Positions 43,629 to 53,322 are shown, counted from the stretch's first letter. The stretch is DNA of 64,000 nucleotides from an uncultured Acidimicrobiaceae bacterium (GCA_903919455.1 CAIXIJ010000019.1:26858-90857), one strand, 5' to 3'. A program made the numbers and translations. Notes: generated by a model not told the origin, from the letters alone.

Positions 43629-44930
43629 ATGATCACCCAGACACCGAGCCCACGCCTGGAGGTGTCACTCGATCGGTGGCAGCAGGCTGGTTTGATCGAC
43701 CGAGCCGAGGCGGAAGCCATCCGCCACTTCGAAGATCACCTTGACGACGCCCCGCAACACGCCGAGCGACCGACTCGACGTATCCCGGTGGTGTCCGAAG
43801 CGTTGGGATACCTCGGCGGCATGCTCGGCGTGATCGGCCTCGTGCTGCTGGTCACCCGCTACTGGCCCGACCTCGGCACTCCTGCCAGGTTGGCATTCGC
43901 GCTCGGCACCGCCATGTTGCTCACCCTCGCCGGAGCGATGGTTCCCCATCATGGCGAGCCAGCGCTCGAGCGCCTGCGGTGGTTCATGTGGCTGGGCGCT
44001 ACGGCTGCAGCCGGGCTGGCGGGTGGCGTGTTCGCCGACGGCGTGGTGAAAACCACCAATCCAAGTTCGGTGGCACTCGCCGCTGCAGCCGCGGTGACGG
44101 CGCTCAGCGGTGCACTGTGGTGGATGAAGGAACGTCCGGTTCAACAGGCCACATTCCTCGTCGGGCTCTTGGTCACTACGGGAACGTTGGGCCACCTGTG
44201 GTTCACCGACGGAATCAACGGGGTGTTGGTGTGGGTGGTTGGCGCAACGATGCTCGCTATCGGCGTGCTGCACGCCATTCCGAACCCGTTCATCACCATC
44301 GGTATCGGTGCCGGTGGCACGCTCGTCGGCGCCGCCATGTCGGCGCCGCATTCACAAGGCGACAGCCTGCTGTTCTTCGTCCTCACCGCATTCGCGTTGC
44401 TGACGCTTGCCGGTCTCGACTGGCTGATCGGCAACCGACGCGAACGCATCCTGCTCACCGTGATCGGTGGGGTGGGCATGTTCCAGGCCGCACCGCAGAC
44501 AGTGGCATGGTTCGCCCGCGATGCAGCCCTCGCGACCGGGCTGACGGTGTTCGCCGTCGGTGCCTCGATGATGCTCCTCGGCCGCCTCCCCGCAGTGCGA
44601 CCGAAGCTGACGCTGCAGGTGATCGGTGGCGGCGCGGTCGTGGTCGGAGCTGCCATCACCGGCGCCGAGTCAGCGGCGTTCGCCACCACCTTCGGCTTGT
44701 TGGTCGCCGTCGTCCTCATCGGCCTGGGCACCTTGCCCGGCAACGTGTTGCTGTCGTTGTTCGGCTGCGTTGGTCTGCTCGTGAACGTGCCGTGGGCCAT
44801 CGGTCACTTCTTTCCCGGTCAGGGCCGAGCGCCACTGCTGATCGCAGTGTCGGGCGTGTTGATCGTGGCGGTGGCCGTATGCCTGAGCCGGCAGAGCAGG
44901 GAGCTGCACCACCAGTTCGCACGGCACTAG
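43629..44930 (+). CDS. Multi-pass membrane protein (DUF2157-like)
   Basis: A 433-aa protein. The first 50 residues are soluble (VSLDRWQQAGLIDRAEAEAI, as in DUF2157), followed by about ten hydrophobic segments such as LGYLGGMLGVIGLVLLVTRY and GLTVFAVGASMMLLGRL. GAGAGGGGG precedes ATG 43629. Its TAG overlaps the TAG of the convergent oxidoreductase gene by 3 bp (CTAG). Role is unknown. Confidence 0.72.
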   Translation: MITQTPSPRLEVSLDRWQQAGLIDRAEAEAIRHFEDHLDDAPQHAERPTRRIPVVSEALGYLGGMLGVIGLVLLVTRYWPDLGTPARLAFALGTAMLLTLAGAMVPHHGEPALERLRWFMWLGATAAAGLAGGVFADGVVKTTNPSSVALAAAAAVTALSGALWWMKERPVQQATFLVGLLVTTGTLGHLWFTDGINGVLVWVVGATMLAIGVLHAIPNPFITIGIGAGGTLVGAAMSAPHSQGDSLLFFVLTAFALLTLAGLDWLIGNRRERILLTVIGGVGMFQAAPQTVAWFARDAALATGLTVFAVGASMMLLGRLPAVRPKLTLQVIGGGAVVVGAAITGAESAAFATTFGLLVAVVLIGLGTLPGNVLLSLFGCVGLLVNVPWAIGHFFPGQGRAPLLIAVSGVLIVAVAVCLSRQSRELHHQFARH

Positions 44931-46042
44931 ATCATCGAGGCGTCGATATCGATGCCGAAGTGCAGCTTCCCCAGCGTCTCGTAGAGGCGAGGCGCCACCA
45001 TGATGTGCTGCGTCACGACGTGAGCGTCGCGGAGACAACGTTGCAGCGGACTGTGCTCGAAGATGGACGAGCCTCCGCCTAATCGGTACGCCACGTCGGC
45101 CGCCGTCGCCGCCGACTCGGCGGCGTGCGCCCCCGCCAATCGCATGCGAGCCCGAGCGGCCACGTCGACGCGACCGCCGGCCACCGCGACATCCCACGCT
45201 TGCGACACCTCATCGAGCAGGAACGCCCGCGCCGAGCGGAGTGTTGCTTCGGCCTTCGCCAACTCGGCCTGCGCCACACCCGACTGGCTGATGGTGCGCG
45301 AGCTGAACTGAGGCTTCTTCTCCGTGCCGAGTTCCACGATGGCATCCAACGCGTGACGTCCGATGCCGAGGCCCGCCGCGGCGACACCCACTGCGAGCAG
45401 TGTCATGTCGGGGAAGGCGCCCAGCGGCGAATCCACCAGCGGACCGGTGGCTTGCGGCTGGCTGGCTAGGTCGTCGGGTACGAAGGCGTCGCTCACGCTG
45501 AACTCCAGCGAGCCCGTGCCGCGCAGCCCCGAGGTGTGCCAGGTGTCGTGGAACTCCACCTGGTCGGGCGTGAACCACATCGAGCCGTTGTAGCCATCGC
45601 CGGCGGCACCGCCGGTGATCCAGTCGCAGTGCTGGGTGCCACTGCCCCACAGCCAACGCCCGGTGACGCGGTAGCCGCCGTCCACCTTCGTCGCCACGCC
45701 GTTACGGGCGAACACACCGCCGGTCACGTGCCGCGGGTCGCCCCAGATCTGTTGCGCCCAAGCCGGCTGCACGTAATGGCTGAGGAGCGACGTGGTGCTG
45801 GCGATCATGGTGCACCAACCGGCGGCTCCGTCGGCTTGAGCAACGCGCTCGATGACGCGCAACATCGTGGGCGGGTCCACCTGCGGCCCGCCGTACGCGT
45901 GCGGCACACACATGCGCAGCACGCCTTCGTCCTTCAGCGCCTCCACCACAGGCCCGGGTAGCCGCCGCAGTTCATCGCCCTCTGCCGCGTGCGCTGCGGC
46001 CACTATGGCTGCCCGTTCGGCTGCTGCCATCCAGTCGGTCAT
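44927..46042 (-). CDS. Acyl-CoA dehydrogenase-fold flavoprotein (possible Group D monooxygenase)
   Basis: A 371-aa protein with ACAD-like layout: VLRMCVPHAYGGPQVDPPTM, GAAGWCTMIASTTSLLSHYV, GGYRVTGRWLWGSGTQHCDW and GLRGTGSLEFSVSDAFVPDD. The absence of the usual GGTxxxQRN end and the SGTQHCDW block recall flavin-dependent hydroxylases such as HsaA. Oxygenase versus dehydrogenase is unresolved. ATG 46042 overlaps the next gene's stop by 4 nt. Confidence 0.82.
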   Translation of the reverse strand: MTDWMAAAERAAIVAAAHAAEGDELRRLPGPVVEALKDEGVLRMCVPHAYGGPQVDPPTMLRVIERVAQADGAAGWCTMIASTTSLLSHYVQPAWAQQIWGDPRHVTGGVFARNGVATKVDGGYRVTGRWLWGSGTQHCDWITGGAAGDGYNGSMWFTPDQVEFHDTWHTSGLRGTGSLEFSVSDAFVPDDLASQPQATGPLVDSPLGAFPDMTLLAVGVAAAGLGIGRHALDAIVELGTEKKPQFSSRTISQSGVAQAELAKAEATLRSARAFLLDEVSQAWDVAVAGGRVDVAARARMRLAGAHAAESAATAADVAYRLGGGSSIFEHSPLQRCLRDAHVVTQHIMVAPRLYETLGKLHFGIDIDASMI

Positions 46043-47262
46043 CGTCCGCTCCCCACCCGTTGCGCCTCATGCCAGCTCATCCCCAGGGTGACGTCCTCGT
46101 CGCGCGGCAGGCCCAACACGCGTTCGCCGATGATGTTGCGCTGCACGGCAAACGTGCCGCCACCGATGGTGAGCGCCTGGCTGAACATGAACCCGTGGTA
46201 CCAACTCGGATGATCCAGCGGGTCGGCCGATTGCTGCGGAGTCATCAGCCGACCATCACGTTCGGCGTCGTAGCCATCGCGTTCCACCGACATGAGCATC
46301 GCGTCGGCGCCCACCAGTGCTCGGGCCAGCGACATCACGTGCTGCCCATGTTCATCGGCCAGCAGTTTGCGGATGCTGGCTTCCGGCCCCGGTTCCTGGC
46401 CCTTCAGCGTCGCACTGAGGGTACGTATGCGGATGAGATCGAGCAGAACGTGTTCGGTGTACACCTTCGCTGCTTCCTGGCGCAGCTGTGGGTCGGTCAA
46501 CGAGCCCGCTGCCTGCAGTTGCTGAATGAGTTCCAGCCCGGTGGGCCCATTTCCCCACAGCACACCGCCGGTGCTCAGCGACACGCGCTCGTTGCCCAGC
46601 GTCACCTTCGCCAGCCGCCAGCCGTCGTGCAAGCGGCCCACGAGGTTCGCCGCGGGCAGCCGCACATCGGTGAAGAACACCTCACAGAAGTGATGGCCAC
46701 CACTCATCTCGGTGATGGTGCGCACCTCGATGCCCGGCAGGTTCATCGGGCAGATGAAGTAGCTGATGCCCTTGTGTTTGGGCACGTCGGGGTCGGTGCG
46801 GGCGATGAGGATGCCGAAATCGGCGTGCTCGGCCGAGGTCGTCCAGATCTTCTGGCCGTTCACCACGAACTCGTCGCCGTCGAGCACTGCGCGCGTGCCC
46901 AGGTTCGCCAGGTCGCTACCGGCGCCGGGCTCGCTGAACAACTGGCACCAAAACTCCTCACCCGCGAGCATGGGCCACAGGTACCGGTCCTTCTGCTCCT
47001 GCGTGCCGCCTACCACGATGGTGGGGCCGCCCCAGCCGGTGCCCATCGGGTTCATCGGCAACTGCACGTGCGCCCTCGCCACCTCGTCGTCGATGATGAG
47101 TTGATGAATCGGGTCGGCGCCCAACCCCCACGGGGCAGGCCAGTGCGGTGCCACGTAACCGGCCTCGGCAAGCTCACGTCCGGTCGGGTTCGGGTGCATC
47201 GACAGCCACTCGCGCACGGCGATGCGGCGCGGGTCGTCGTCGGCCGGCAACTGGAAGTCCAC
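46039..47262 (-). CDS. Acyl-CoA dehydrogenase family protein
   Basis: A 407-aa ACAD: LFSEPGAGSDLANLGTRAVLDGD, FVVNGQKIWTTSAEHADFG and IGGGTFAVQRNIIGERVLGLP. It starts at GTG 47262 (VDFQLPADDDP), because TAGGGT lies 7 nt upstream. The start is divergent from the AMP-ligase gene. It may co-act with the neighbouring flavoprotein and ligase on one carboxylic acid. Confidence 0.9.
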   Translation of the reverse strand: MDFQLPADDDPRRIAVREWLSMHPNPTGRELAEAGYVAPHWPAPWGLGADPIHQLIIDDEVARAHVQLPMNPMGTGWGGPTIVVGGTQEQKDRYLWPMLAGEEFWCQLFSEPGAGSDLANLGTRAVLDGDEFVVNGQKIWTTSAEHADFGILIARTDPDVPKHKGISYFICPMNLPGIEVRTITEMSGGHHFCEVFFTDVRLPAANLVGRLHDGWRLAKVTLGNERVSLSTGGVLWGNGPTGLELIQQLQAAGSLTDPQLRQEAAKVYTEHVLLDLIRIRTLSATLKGQEPGPEASIRKLLADEHGQHVMSLARALVGADAMLMSVERDGYDAERDGRLMTPQQSADPLDHPSWYHGFMFSQALTIGGGTFAVQRNIIGERVLGLPRDEDVTLGMSWHEAQRVGSGR

Positions 47263-47269
47263 GCCGCGC

Positions 47270-47275
47270 ACCCTA
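47270..47275 (-). promoter_or_regulatory. Leaderless -10 element of the minus-strand acyl-CoA dehydrogenase gene
   Basis: TAGGGT on the minus strand, 7 nt before GTG 47262; it lies 5 bp from the divergent -10. Confidence 0.5.
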
Positions 47276-47280
47276 TTCGC

Positions 47281-47286
47281 TACGGT
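47281..47286 (+). promoter_or_regulatory. Leaderless -10 element of the plus-strand AMP-ligase gene
   Basis: TACGGT ends 8 nt before GTG 47295, back-to-back with the minus-strand promoter. Confidence 0.5.
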
Positions 47287-47294
47287 GCATCGCT

Positions 47295-48911
47295 GTGACT
47301 GCTGGTTGGAACCTTGCCGAGATCTGGGAACGCAATGCCGATCGTTTCCCCGATGCCATCGCCCAAACCCAGGGCGACCGCACCTACACCTGGGCGGAAT
47401 TCGACCGACGGGCCGACGGCATCGCCGCAACGCTGCTGGAGCACGGCGCGCAGCACCAGGACAAAGTGGCGCAGTACATGTACAACAGCCCCGAGTACCT
47501 GGAGAGCATGTTCGGTCTGTACAAGGCGGGCCTTGCGCCGGTGAACACCAACTATCGCTACAGCGACGATGAGCTGGCATACCTCTGGACCAACTCCGAT
47601 TCGGTCGCTGTTATCTTCCACGGCACCTTCGCCGAGCACTGCGAGCACATGCGGGCTCGGGTGCCGGGTGTGCGCACCTGGATCTGGGTCGACGACGGCA
47701 CCGGCGAATGCCCTTCGTGGGCCATCCCCTACGAAACCGCTGCGGCCAGCGCCACCGGTCGCACCATTCCGCCGTGGGGCCGCAGCGCCGACGACCTGTA
47801 CATCCTCTATACCGGTGGCACCACGGGCATGCCCAAGGGCGTGATGTGGCGCCAGGACGACATGATCGGCAGCCTCGATGCGCCGTCCAAGCGCCCGCTT
47901 CCGCTGGTCCCTGGCTGGAACGAGTTCGACGAGCGCATCGCCAAGCCCGGCCCTCGCAACCTGCCCGCTGCACCGCTGATGCACGGCACCGGCGCCTTCA
48001 ATGCCATGTGGAACCTGGTACTCGCCGGGTCGGTCACCACCATGGTTGGCCGCCACTTCGATCCCGTCGAACTACTCGACACCATCCAGCGCGACAGGGT
48101 GAACAGCATCTCCATCGTGGGCGACGCATTCGCCAAGCCCATCTTGCGGGCACTCGACGCAGAACCCGGCCGCTGGGACATTTCGTCGCTGCGCGTGGTG
48201 GTGAGCAGCGGCGTCATCTGGGCGGCGGAGACCAAAGCAGGCCTGCTGCGCCACAACAACCGGCTGATCATGATCGACAGCCTCGGCAGCAGCGAGGCCA
48301 TCGGCATGGCCAGCAACACCACCACCGCTGATTCGTCCGACACGGGCACCGCCAAGTTCTCCCTCGGCCCGAACACCAAGGTGCTCACCGAGGACGGACG
48401 GGAAGTGCTGGCTGGCAGCGGCGAGCGCGGCCGGGTGGCGCTGCGAGGCCGCACACCCATCGGGTACTACAAGGACGAGAAGAAGACCGCCGACACCTTC
48501 GTGTTCCACGATGGCGTGCGCTGGAGCATCCCCGGCGACTGGGCCGAAGTGGAGGCCGACGGCACCCTGAAGCTGTACGGCCGCGGTAGCCAGTGCATCA
48601 ACACCGGCGGCGAGAAGGTCTACCCCGAAGAGGTGGAGGAAGCGCTGAAGCTGCACCCGTCGGTGAACGACGCCGCGGTGGTAGGCGTGCCCGACGATCG
48701 GTTTGGCGAGGCCATCACGGCACTGGTGGAGGTGCACGATGGTGACACCCTCGACGAGGCCGCGCTCATCGCCCACGTGAAGGAACGACTGGCTCACTTC
48801 AAGGCACCCAAGCGTTGCCTGCCCATCGCCACCATCGGCCGCGCTGCCAACGGCAAGCTGGATTACAAGACGTTGAAAGCGAACGCGCTGACCCAACTCG
48901 GCATCGGCTGA
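47295..48911 (+). CDS. Acyl-CoA synthetase (AMP-forming)
   Basis: A 538-aa ANL enzyme from GTG 47295 (VTAGWNLAEIWERNADRFPD). LYTGGTTGMPKGVMWRQDDM is the ATP P-loop, DSLGSSEAIGMA replaces the usual YGxTE, and KLYGRGSQCINTGGEKVYPE holds the hinge. AANGKLDYKTLK carries the final Lys. It activates a fatty or sterol-type acid. The serine hydrolase follows after 3 nt. Confidence 0.9.
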   Translation: MTAGWNLAEIWERNADRFPDAIAQTQGDRTYTWAEFDRRADGIAATLLEHGAQHQDKVAQYMYNSPEYLESMFGLYKAGLAPVNTNYRYSDDELAYLWTNSDSVAVIFHGTFAEHCEHMRARVPGVRTWIWVDDGTGECPSWAIPYETAAASATGRTIPPWGRSADDLYILYTGGTTGMPKGVMWRQDDMIGSLDAPSKRPLPLVPGWNEFDERIAKPGPRNLPAAPLMHGTGAFNAMWNLVLAGSVTTMVGRHFDPVELLDTIQRDRVNSISIVGDAFAKPILRALDAEPGRWDISSLRVVVSSGVIWAAETKAGLLRHNNRLIMIDSLGSSEAIGMASNTTTADSSDTGTAKFSLGPNTKVLTEDGREVLAGSGERGRVALRGRTPIGYYKDEKKTADTFVFHDGVRWSIPGDWAEVEADGTLKLYGRGSQCINTGGEKVYPEEVEEALKLHPSVNDAAVVGVPDDRFGEAITALVEVHDGDTLDEAALIAHVKERLAHFKAPKRCLPIATIGRAANGKLDYKTLKANALTQLGIG

Positions 48912-48914
48912 GCA

Positions 48915-49967
48915 ATGAGCAACCGGCATCTGCACGCCACCATCGCCGATGTGGTGGAGCGCACGATGGCCGACTGCGCGTCAATCCCCGGTCTCAGCAT
49001 CGCGATGCACAGCCGCGAGCACGGCGATGTCGGCGTTGCCCGCGGCATGGCCGATCCGGCAACCGGTGAGGCACTCACGCCCGCGCACGCGGTGCGCATC
49101 GCTTCGTGCACGAAGACGTTCGTAGCCTCGACGGTGATGGTGCTCGCCAGCAAGGGTCGCCTGCGTCTCGACCAACCCGTTGGCGAATTGTTGGCGCCCA
49201 CCACCGCTGCGCTGTGGGCGCAGTACGAACACGCTCCGGCCACGACGGTGCGGCATCTCTTGCAGCATCGCAGCGGGTTGGTGGACCACAGTACGTTCCC
49301 GGAGTTCGATGCCCCGGAGCACACCCAATGGACGCCCGCCGCCCAACTCGCCATTGCGGTCGGCAAACCGGCGCTGTTCGCCCCTGGCGCGGCGTTCTCC
49401 TACAGCGACTCCGGTTACGTACTCCTCGGGCAGATGATCGAGTACCTCACAGGCCGCACGCTGGCTGCAGCCGTACGCGAAGCGCTGCACCTCGATCCTG
49501 CCGAGTTCCCTTCCATCCACTGGGAAGTGGCAGAACCCACCCCCGCAGGTCTCGTCCGTGCGCACCAGTTCCACTTCGGTGCCGACACGTACGACTGGAA
49601 TCCCAGCCTCGACCTGTTCGGCGGTGGCGGCATCGTGGCCACCATGCCGGATCTCGCCCGGTGGTGGACGGCGCTGTTCGCCGGCCAGGTGCATTCCGAC
49701 CTCGATCTCCAACTCGACGGCCTGTGCAGCACCGCTGGCCCCGACGGCACGCCGTGGCCGAACAACGACCTCGCCGGACTCGGCATCTTCCGTCGCACCG
49801 TGGACGGCATCGACATCTGGTCGCACGGCGGCTACTGGGGCTTGCAGACACTGCACGTGCCCGCGTTGCAGATCTCCGCTGCACTGGTCATCACCCACCG
49901 CGCCACCGACGTGCCCACCCCCACCACGGTGGCCGACGATCTGGTCCGAGCGCTTGCAGTGGGTTGA
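48915..49967 (+). CDS. Beta-lactamase-family serine hydrolase
   Basis: A 350-aa protein: IASCTKTFVAST has the SxxK Ser/Lys, FSYSDSGYVLLGQMIEYLTG the Tyr motif, and IWSHGGYWGLQ the HGG box. There is no signal peptide. It begins 3 nt after the ligase stop, so it is coupled. Role is likely an esterase in the same catabolic set; penicillin-binding activity is unlikely. Confidence 0.85.
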   Translation: MSNRHLHATIADVVERTMADCASIPGLSIAMHSREHGDVGVARGMADPATGEALTPAHAVRIASCTKTFVASTVMVLASKGRLRLDQPVGELLAPTTAALWAQYEHAPATTVRHLLQHRSGLVDHSTFPEFDAPEHTQWTPAAQLAIAVGKPALFAPGAAFSYSDSGYVLLGQMIEYLTGRTLAAAVREALHLDPAEFPSIHWEVAEPTPAGLVRAHQFHFGADTYDWNPSLDLFGGGGIVATMPDLARWWTALFAGQVHSDLDLQLDGLCSTAGPDGTPWPNNDLAGLGIFRRTVDGIDIWSHGGYWGLQTLHVPALQISAALVITHRATDVPTPTTVADDLVRALAVG

Positions 49968-50033
49968 GGTCGACGCCACTCTCGGTCATCGCACGCCTGC
50001 GATCCGGGTTTCTCCATGAAGCTGAACGGCCGG

Positions 50034-50039
50034 TAACTT
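50034..50039 (+). promoter_or_regulatory. Leaderless -10 element of the SDR gene
   Basis: TAACTT ends 7 nt before ATG 50047. Confidence 0.45.
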
Positions 50040-50046
50040 CAGCGAC

Positions 50047-50940
50047 ATGAGCGAACTCGGTTACGACGGCAAGGTCATCATCATCACGGGCGCAGGCGGT
50101 GGCCTGGGTCGGCAGCACGCGCTGCTCATGGCGTCGCGTGGCGCACTCGTGGTCGTCAACGACCTCGGTGGCGCAGTGGATGGCAGCGGCAGCGACAAGG
50201 GTGCCGCCGAGCGCGTCGTCGACGAGATCAAGGCCCTCGGCGGCGAAGCCGTCGCCGACACCAACTCGGTCGCCACGCCCGAGGGCGGCGCTGCCATCGT
50301 GAAGACCGCAGTCGATGCCTACGGCAAGGTCGATGTGGTCATCAACAACGCTGGCATCCTGCGCGACAAGGCGTTCCACAACATGGAGCCCGAACTGCTC
50401 GACCCGGTCATCGACGTGCACCTGAAGGGTGCCTTCAACGTCACCCGCGCCGCGTGGGGCATCATGCGCGAGCAGGGCTACGGCCGCGTGGTCTCCACCT
50501 CGTCGGCAGCCGGCATCTTCGGCAACTTCGGTCAGACCAACTACGGCGCCGCGAAGATGGGCCTTGTGGGCTTCACCCGCGTGCTCGCCGTGGAAGGCGC
50601 GAAGTACAACATCAAGGCCAACGCCATCGCCCCGCTTGCGCTCACCCGCATGACCGAAAACCTGATGGGCGGCCTCGGCGACAAGCTCGACCCGGGCCTC
50701 GTGTCGCCGCTGGTGGCGTTCCTCGCCCACGAGGACTGCCCGGTGAGCGGCCAAACCTTCAGTGTGGGTGGCGGCCGCGTGGCGCACGTGTTCATCGGCG
50801 AGACGCAGGGGTACCACAACCCCAACCTCTCGATGGAAGACGTGCGCGACAACTGGGGCACCATCACCGACCAGTCGGGCTACGCCGTGCCGAACAACCT
50901 CGCCGAAGAGACGGCGATGTTCCTCCCCTTCTTCAAGTAA
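50047..50940 (+). CDS. SDR-family (17-beta-HSD type 4-like) dehydrogenase
   Basis: A 297-aa SDR: VIIITGAGGGLGRQHALLMA, NDLGGAVDGSGSDKGAAERV (a loop typical of peroxisomal multifunctional/3-hydroxyacyl-CoA SDRs), VINNAGILRDKAFHN, then STSSAAGIFGNFGQ with the Ser and NYGAAK with the Tyr/Lys. It probably oxidises a 3-hydroxyacyl-CoA in beta-oxidation. An acyl-CoA dehydrogenase gene follows. Confidence 0.88.
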   Translation: MSELGYDGKVIIITGAGGGLGRQHALLMASRGALVVVNDLGGAVDGSGSDKGAAERVVDEIKALGGEAVADTNSVATPEGGAAIVKTAVDAYGKVDVVINNAGILRDKAFHNMEPELLDPVIDVHLKGAFNVTRAAWGIMREQGYGRVVSTSSAAGIFGNFGQTNYGAAKMGLVGFTRVLAVEGAKYNIKANAIAPLALTRMTENLMGGLGDKLDPGLVSPLVAFLAHEDCPVSGQTFSVGGGRVAHVFIGETQGYHNPNLSMEDVRDNWGTITDQSGYAVPNNLAEETAMFLPFFK

Positions 50941-50954
50941 CCCACTGCTGCGGC

Positions 50955-50960
50955 TACCTT
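50955..50960 (+). promoter_or_regulatory. Leaderless -10 element of the acyl-CoA dehydrogenase gene
   Basis: TACCTT ends 8 nt before ATG 50969. Confidence 0.45.
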
Positions 50961-50968
50961 CGCCCCTG

Positions 50969-52084
50969 ATGTCAACGATCAGCGTCGAGGAGTTTCAGGA
51001 CCAGGCTCGCTCCTGGTTGGCCGAGCACAAGGGCGATGCGCCGCGTGACTACGGCGCCATCTGCCCACCCGATCTGGTGGACCGTGGCCTGGCGTGGCAT
51101 CGCCAGGTCCACGCCGCCGGTTTCGCCGGTATCCACTGGCCCACCGAGTACGGCGGCCGTGGGCTCACCGCGTCACACAACGCGGCATGGCAGTACGAGT
51201 GTGCGTTGGCCGGAGTGCCCAGCGTGTTCAACATGGTGGGCCTCGTGCTCACCGGCGGGGCCTTGATGAAGTTCGGCACACCCGAGCAGCAGGCCCAGCA
51301 CCTCGCCGCAACCCTGAGCACCGAGCACGTGTGGTGCCAGCTGTTCAGTGAGCCCGGTGCGGGCAGCGACCTCGGCGGCCTGTCCACCAAAGCCGAGCGC
51401 GACGGCGACCGTTACATCATCAATGGTCAGAAGGTGTGGTGTAGCGGCGGGCGCTACAGCAACTGGGGCATTCTCATGGCCCGCACGAACCCCGAGGCAC
51501 CCAAGCACGAAGGCATCTCGTTCTTCCTCTTCCCGATGGATCTTCCCGGCGTGGAGGTGCGTCCGCTCAAGCAGATGACCGGCGAGGCCGAGTTCGATGA
51601 GGTGTTCTTCACCGACGTGGAACTGCCGGTCGACCATCTGCTGGGTCCACTGCACGGTGGCTGGGGAGTAGGCATGGCCGTGCTCACCAGCGAGCGCGGC
51701 CACATCGGCACCAGCGTCATCGGCCTCGAGCGACGGCTGGAGAGCATGTCGAGGCTGGCCGAGGGCCACGACCTCACCCCCACAGAACGTCAGCGACTGG
51801 CCACGCTGCTCTCCAAGGGGCAGGCGTACAAGGCAATGGCACAACGCCAAGGCCCCATCGCTTCCACCGCCGCAAGCCTGATGAAGCTGGGCATCACCGA
51901 GATGATGTTCGACACGTCCATGCTGCGCGCCGACCTCTCCGGCGCCGAGGCCATGTTGGATGGAGCCGAAGCGTTCGGCATGCTCCAGGCACCCGGCGGC
52001 AGGATCGCCGGCGGCACCAGCCAGGTACAGCGCAACATCATCGGTGAACGCCTGCTCGGGCTGCCGCGAGAGCCGAAAGGATGA
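50969..52084 (+). CDS. Acyl-CoA dehydrogenase family protein
   Basis: A 371-aa ACAD: LFSEPGAGSDLGGLSTKAE, DRYIINGQKVWCSGGRYSNW and APGGRIAGGTSQVQRNIIGE. Its own leaderless -10 suggests partial independence from the SDR gene. LapA-like and hydrolase genes follow closely. Confidence 0.9.
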   Translation: MSTISVEEFQDQARSWLAEHKGDAPRDYGAICPPDLVDRGLAWHRQVHAAGFAGIHWPTEYGGRGLTASHNAAWQYECALAGVPSVFNMVGLVLTGGALMKFGTPEQQAQHLAATLSTEHVWCQLFSEPGAGSDLGGLSTKAERDGDRYIINGQKVWCSGGRYSNWGILMARTNPEAPKHEGISFFLFPMDLPGVEVRPLKQMTGEAEFDEVFFTDVELPVDHLLGPLHGGWGVGMAVLTSERGHIGTSVIGLERRLESMSRLAEGHDLTPTERQRLATLLSKGQAYKAMAQRQGPIASTAASLMKLGITEMMFDTSMLRADLSGAEAMLDGAEAFGMLQAPGGRIAGGTSQVQRNIIGERLLGLPREPKG

Positions 52085-52091
52085 CGTAGCT

Positions 52092-52406
52092 ATGACCTTC
52101 GAACACGGTGATCCCACACGGCCGAACCCTCGCGGCGAACGACGCCACGCGGTCGCCAGCGGCTCCAAAGGACCCAGCCCCAAGCTCATCGCGTTCGTGG
52201 TGCTCGCCGCCATCGTGGTGGTGTTCATCATCGCCAACGACCACAACACCGAGGTCAGCTTCGGCTTCTTCACGTGGCACACCACGGTGCGGTGGTCGAT
52301 CTTCATCGCCATCCTCCTCGGCGTGGCGCTGGACCGACTGCTCATCTTCGGGCTGCGACGCCGCAACAAGCGCAAGTTCGAAACCGACCGAGAGAACGAC
52401 GAATGA
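52092..52406 (+). CDS. LapA-family small membrane protein
   Basis: A 104-aa protein with a charged, proline-containing N terminus and two helices: LIAFVVLAAIVVVFIIANDH and WSIFIAILLGVALDRLLIFG. The NTEVSFGFFTWHTTVRWSIF link resembles the DUF1049/LapA family, membrane proteins often linked to lipid or LPS assembly. GAAAGGA lies upstream of ATG 52092. Its stop overlaps the hydrolase start (ATGA). Confidence 0.78.
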   Translation: MTFEHGDPTRPNPRGERRHAVASGSKGPSPKLIAFVVLAAIVVVFIIANDHNTEVSFGFFTWHTTVRWSIFIAILLGVALDRLLIFGLRRRNKRKFETDRENDE

Positions 52407-53257
52407 CGGTTTCATCCAACAACGGCGTGGAGATCGCCGTGCACGACCTGGGTGGCAGCGGTCCGGCTCTTCTCATCTCGCACGCCACCGGTTTCCACGG
52501 GCACTGCTACCTCCCACTGGCTCATCTGCTTGCCGACCGCTTCCACTCCGTGGCCTTCGACTACCGCGGGCATGGCGACACGCCGCGACCCGACGGCCCG
52601 GTGGATTGGCAGGGCTATGGCGACGACGCCGAGGCGATGGCCGTGTGGCTGGTGGCGAAGCAGGGTGGCTCACCGATCGACGCCTTCGGCCATTCGATGG
52701 GCGGGGCCTGCCTGTTGATGGCAGCGCATCGTCGGCCTGAACTCTTTCGACGCATCGTAGTGTTCGAACCGATCGTGTTCCCTCCCGGCGGCATCCGCCC
52801 GGAGGATCAGGACGGCGACCCCGAGGAGAGCCCGATGGTGAAGGGTGCTCGACGACGACGCTCCACCTTCCCCTCCTTCGAGGCCGCCATCGAGAACTAC
52901 TCGGCGAAGCCGCCGCTGAACTGTTTCACCCCCGGCGCCCTGCGTGCCTACGTGGAGTACGGCTTCGCGCCCGACGATGCGGGCGTGCACCTCAAGTGCC
53001 TGCCCGACACCGAGGCGGAAACCTTTGCCACCGGCGCGCTGCACACCACCTGGGACGTGCTTCCCGAGATCCACACTGAGGTCTTGGTGATGGCCGGACG
53101 CGTGGAACCGATGCAACCATCGACGATCGCTGAAGGCGTGGCCGACCGACTTCCGAACGCCCGCTATGCCCGTTACGACGCGCTGGACCACTTCGGACCG
53201 ATGGCAGACCCGCGCATGGTGGCCGACATCGTCGCCGAGTATCTCGCCCATTCCTGA
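52403..53257 (+). CDS. Alpha/beta hydrolase
   Basis: A 284-aa alpha/beta hydrolase. ALLISHATGFHGHCYLPLAH is the oxyanion HG-type loop, AFGHSMGGACLLMAA the nucleophile elbow (Ser), and a distal His lies in LDHFGPMADPR. An Asp in the region EVLVMAGRVEP may be the acid. Substrate is unknown. ATG 52403 overlaps the LapA-like stop. Confidence 0.85.
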   Translation: MTVSSNNGVEIAVHDLGGSGPALLISHATGFHGHCYLPLAHLLADRFHSVAFDYRGHGDTPRPDGPVDWQGYGDDAEAMAVWLVAKQGGSPIDAFGHSMGGACLLMAAHRRPELFRRIVVFEPIVFPPGGIRPEDQDGDPEESPMVKGARRRRSTFPSFEAAIENYSAKPPLNCFTPGALRAYVEYGFAPDDAGVHLKCLPDTEAETFATGALHTTWDVLPEIHTEVLVMAGRVEPMQPSTIAEGVADRLPNARYARYDALDHFGPMADPRMVADIVAEYLAHS

Positions 53258-53322
53258 CTTTTGGTCGCACGGCGACGCTCCGCGGCGTACGGTAAGGATG
53301 TGTATCTGGATCCGGACTACGG

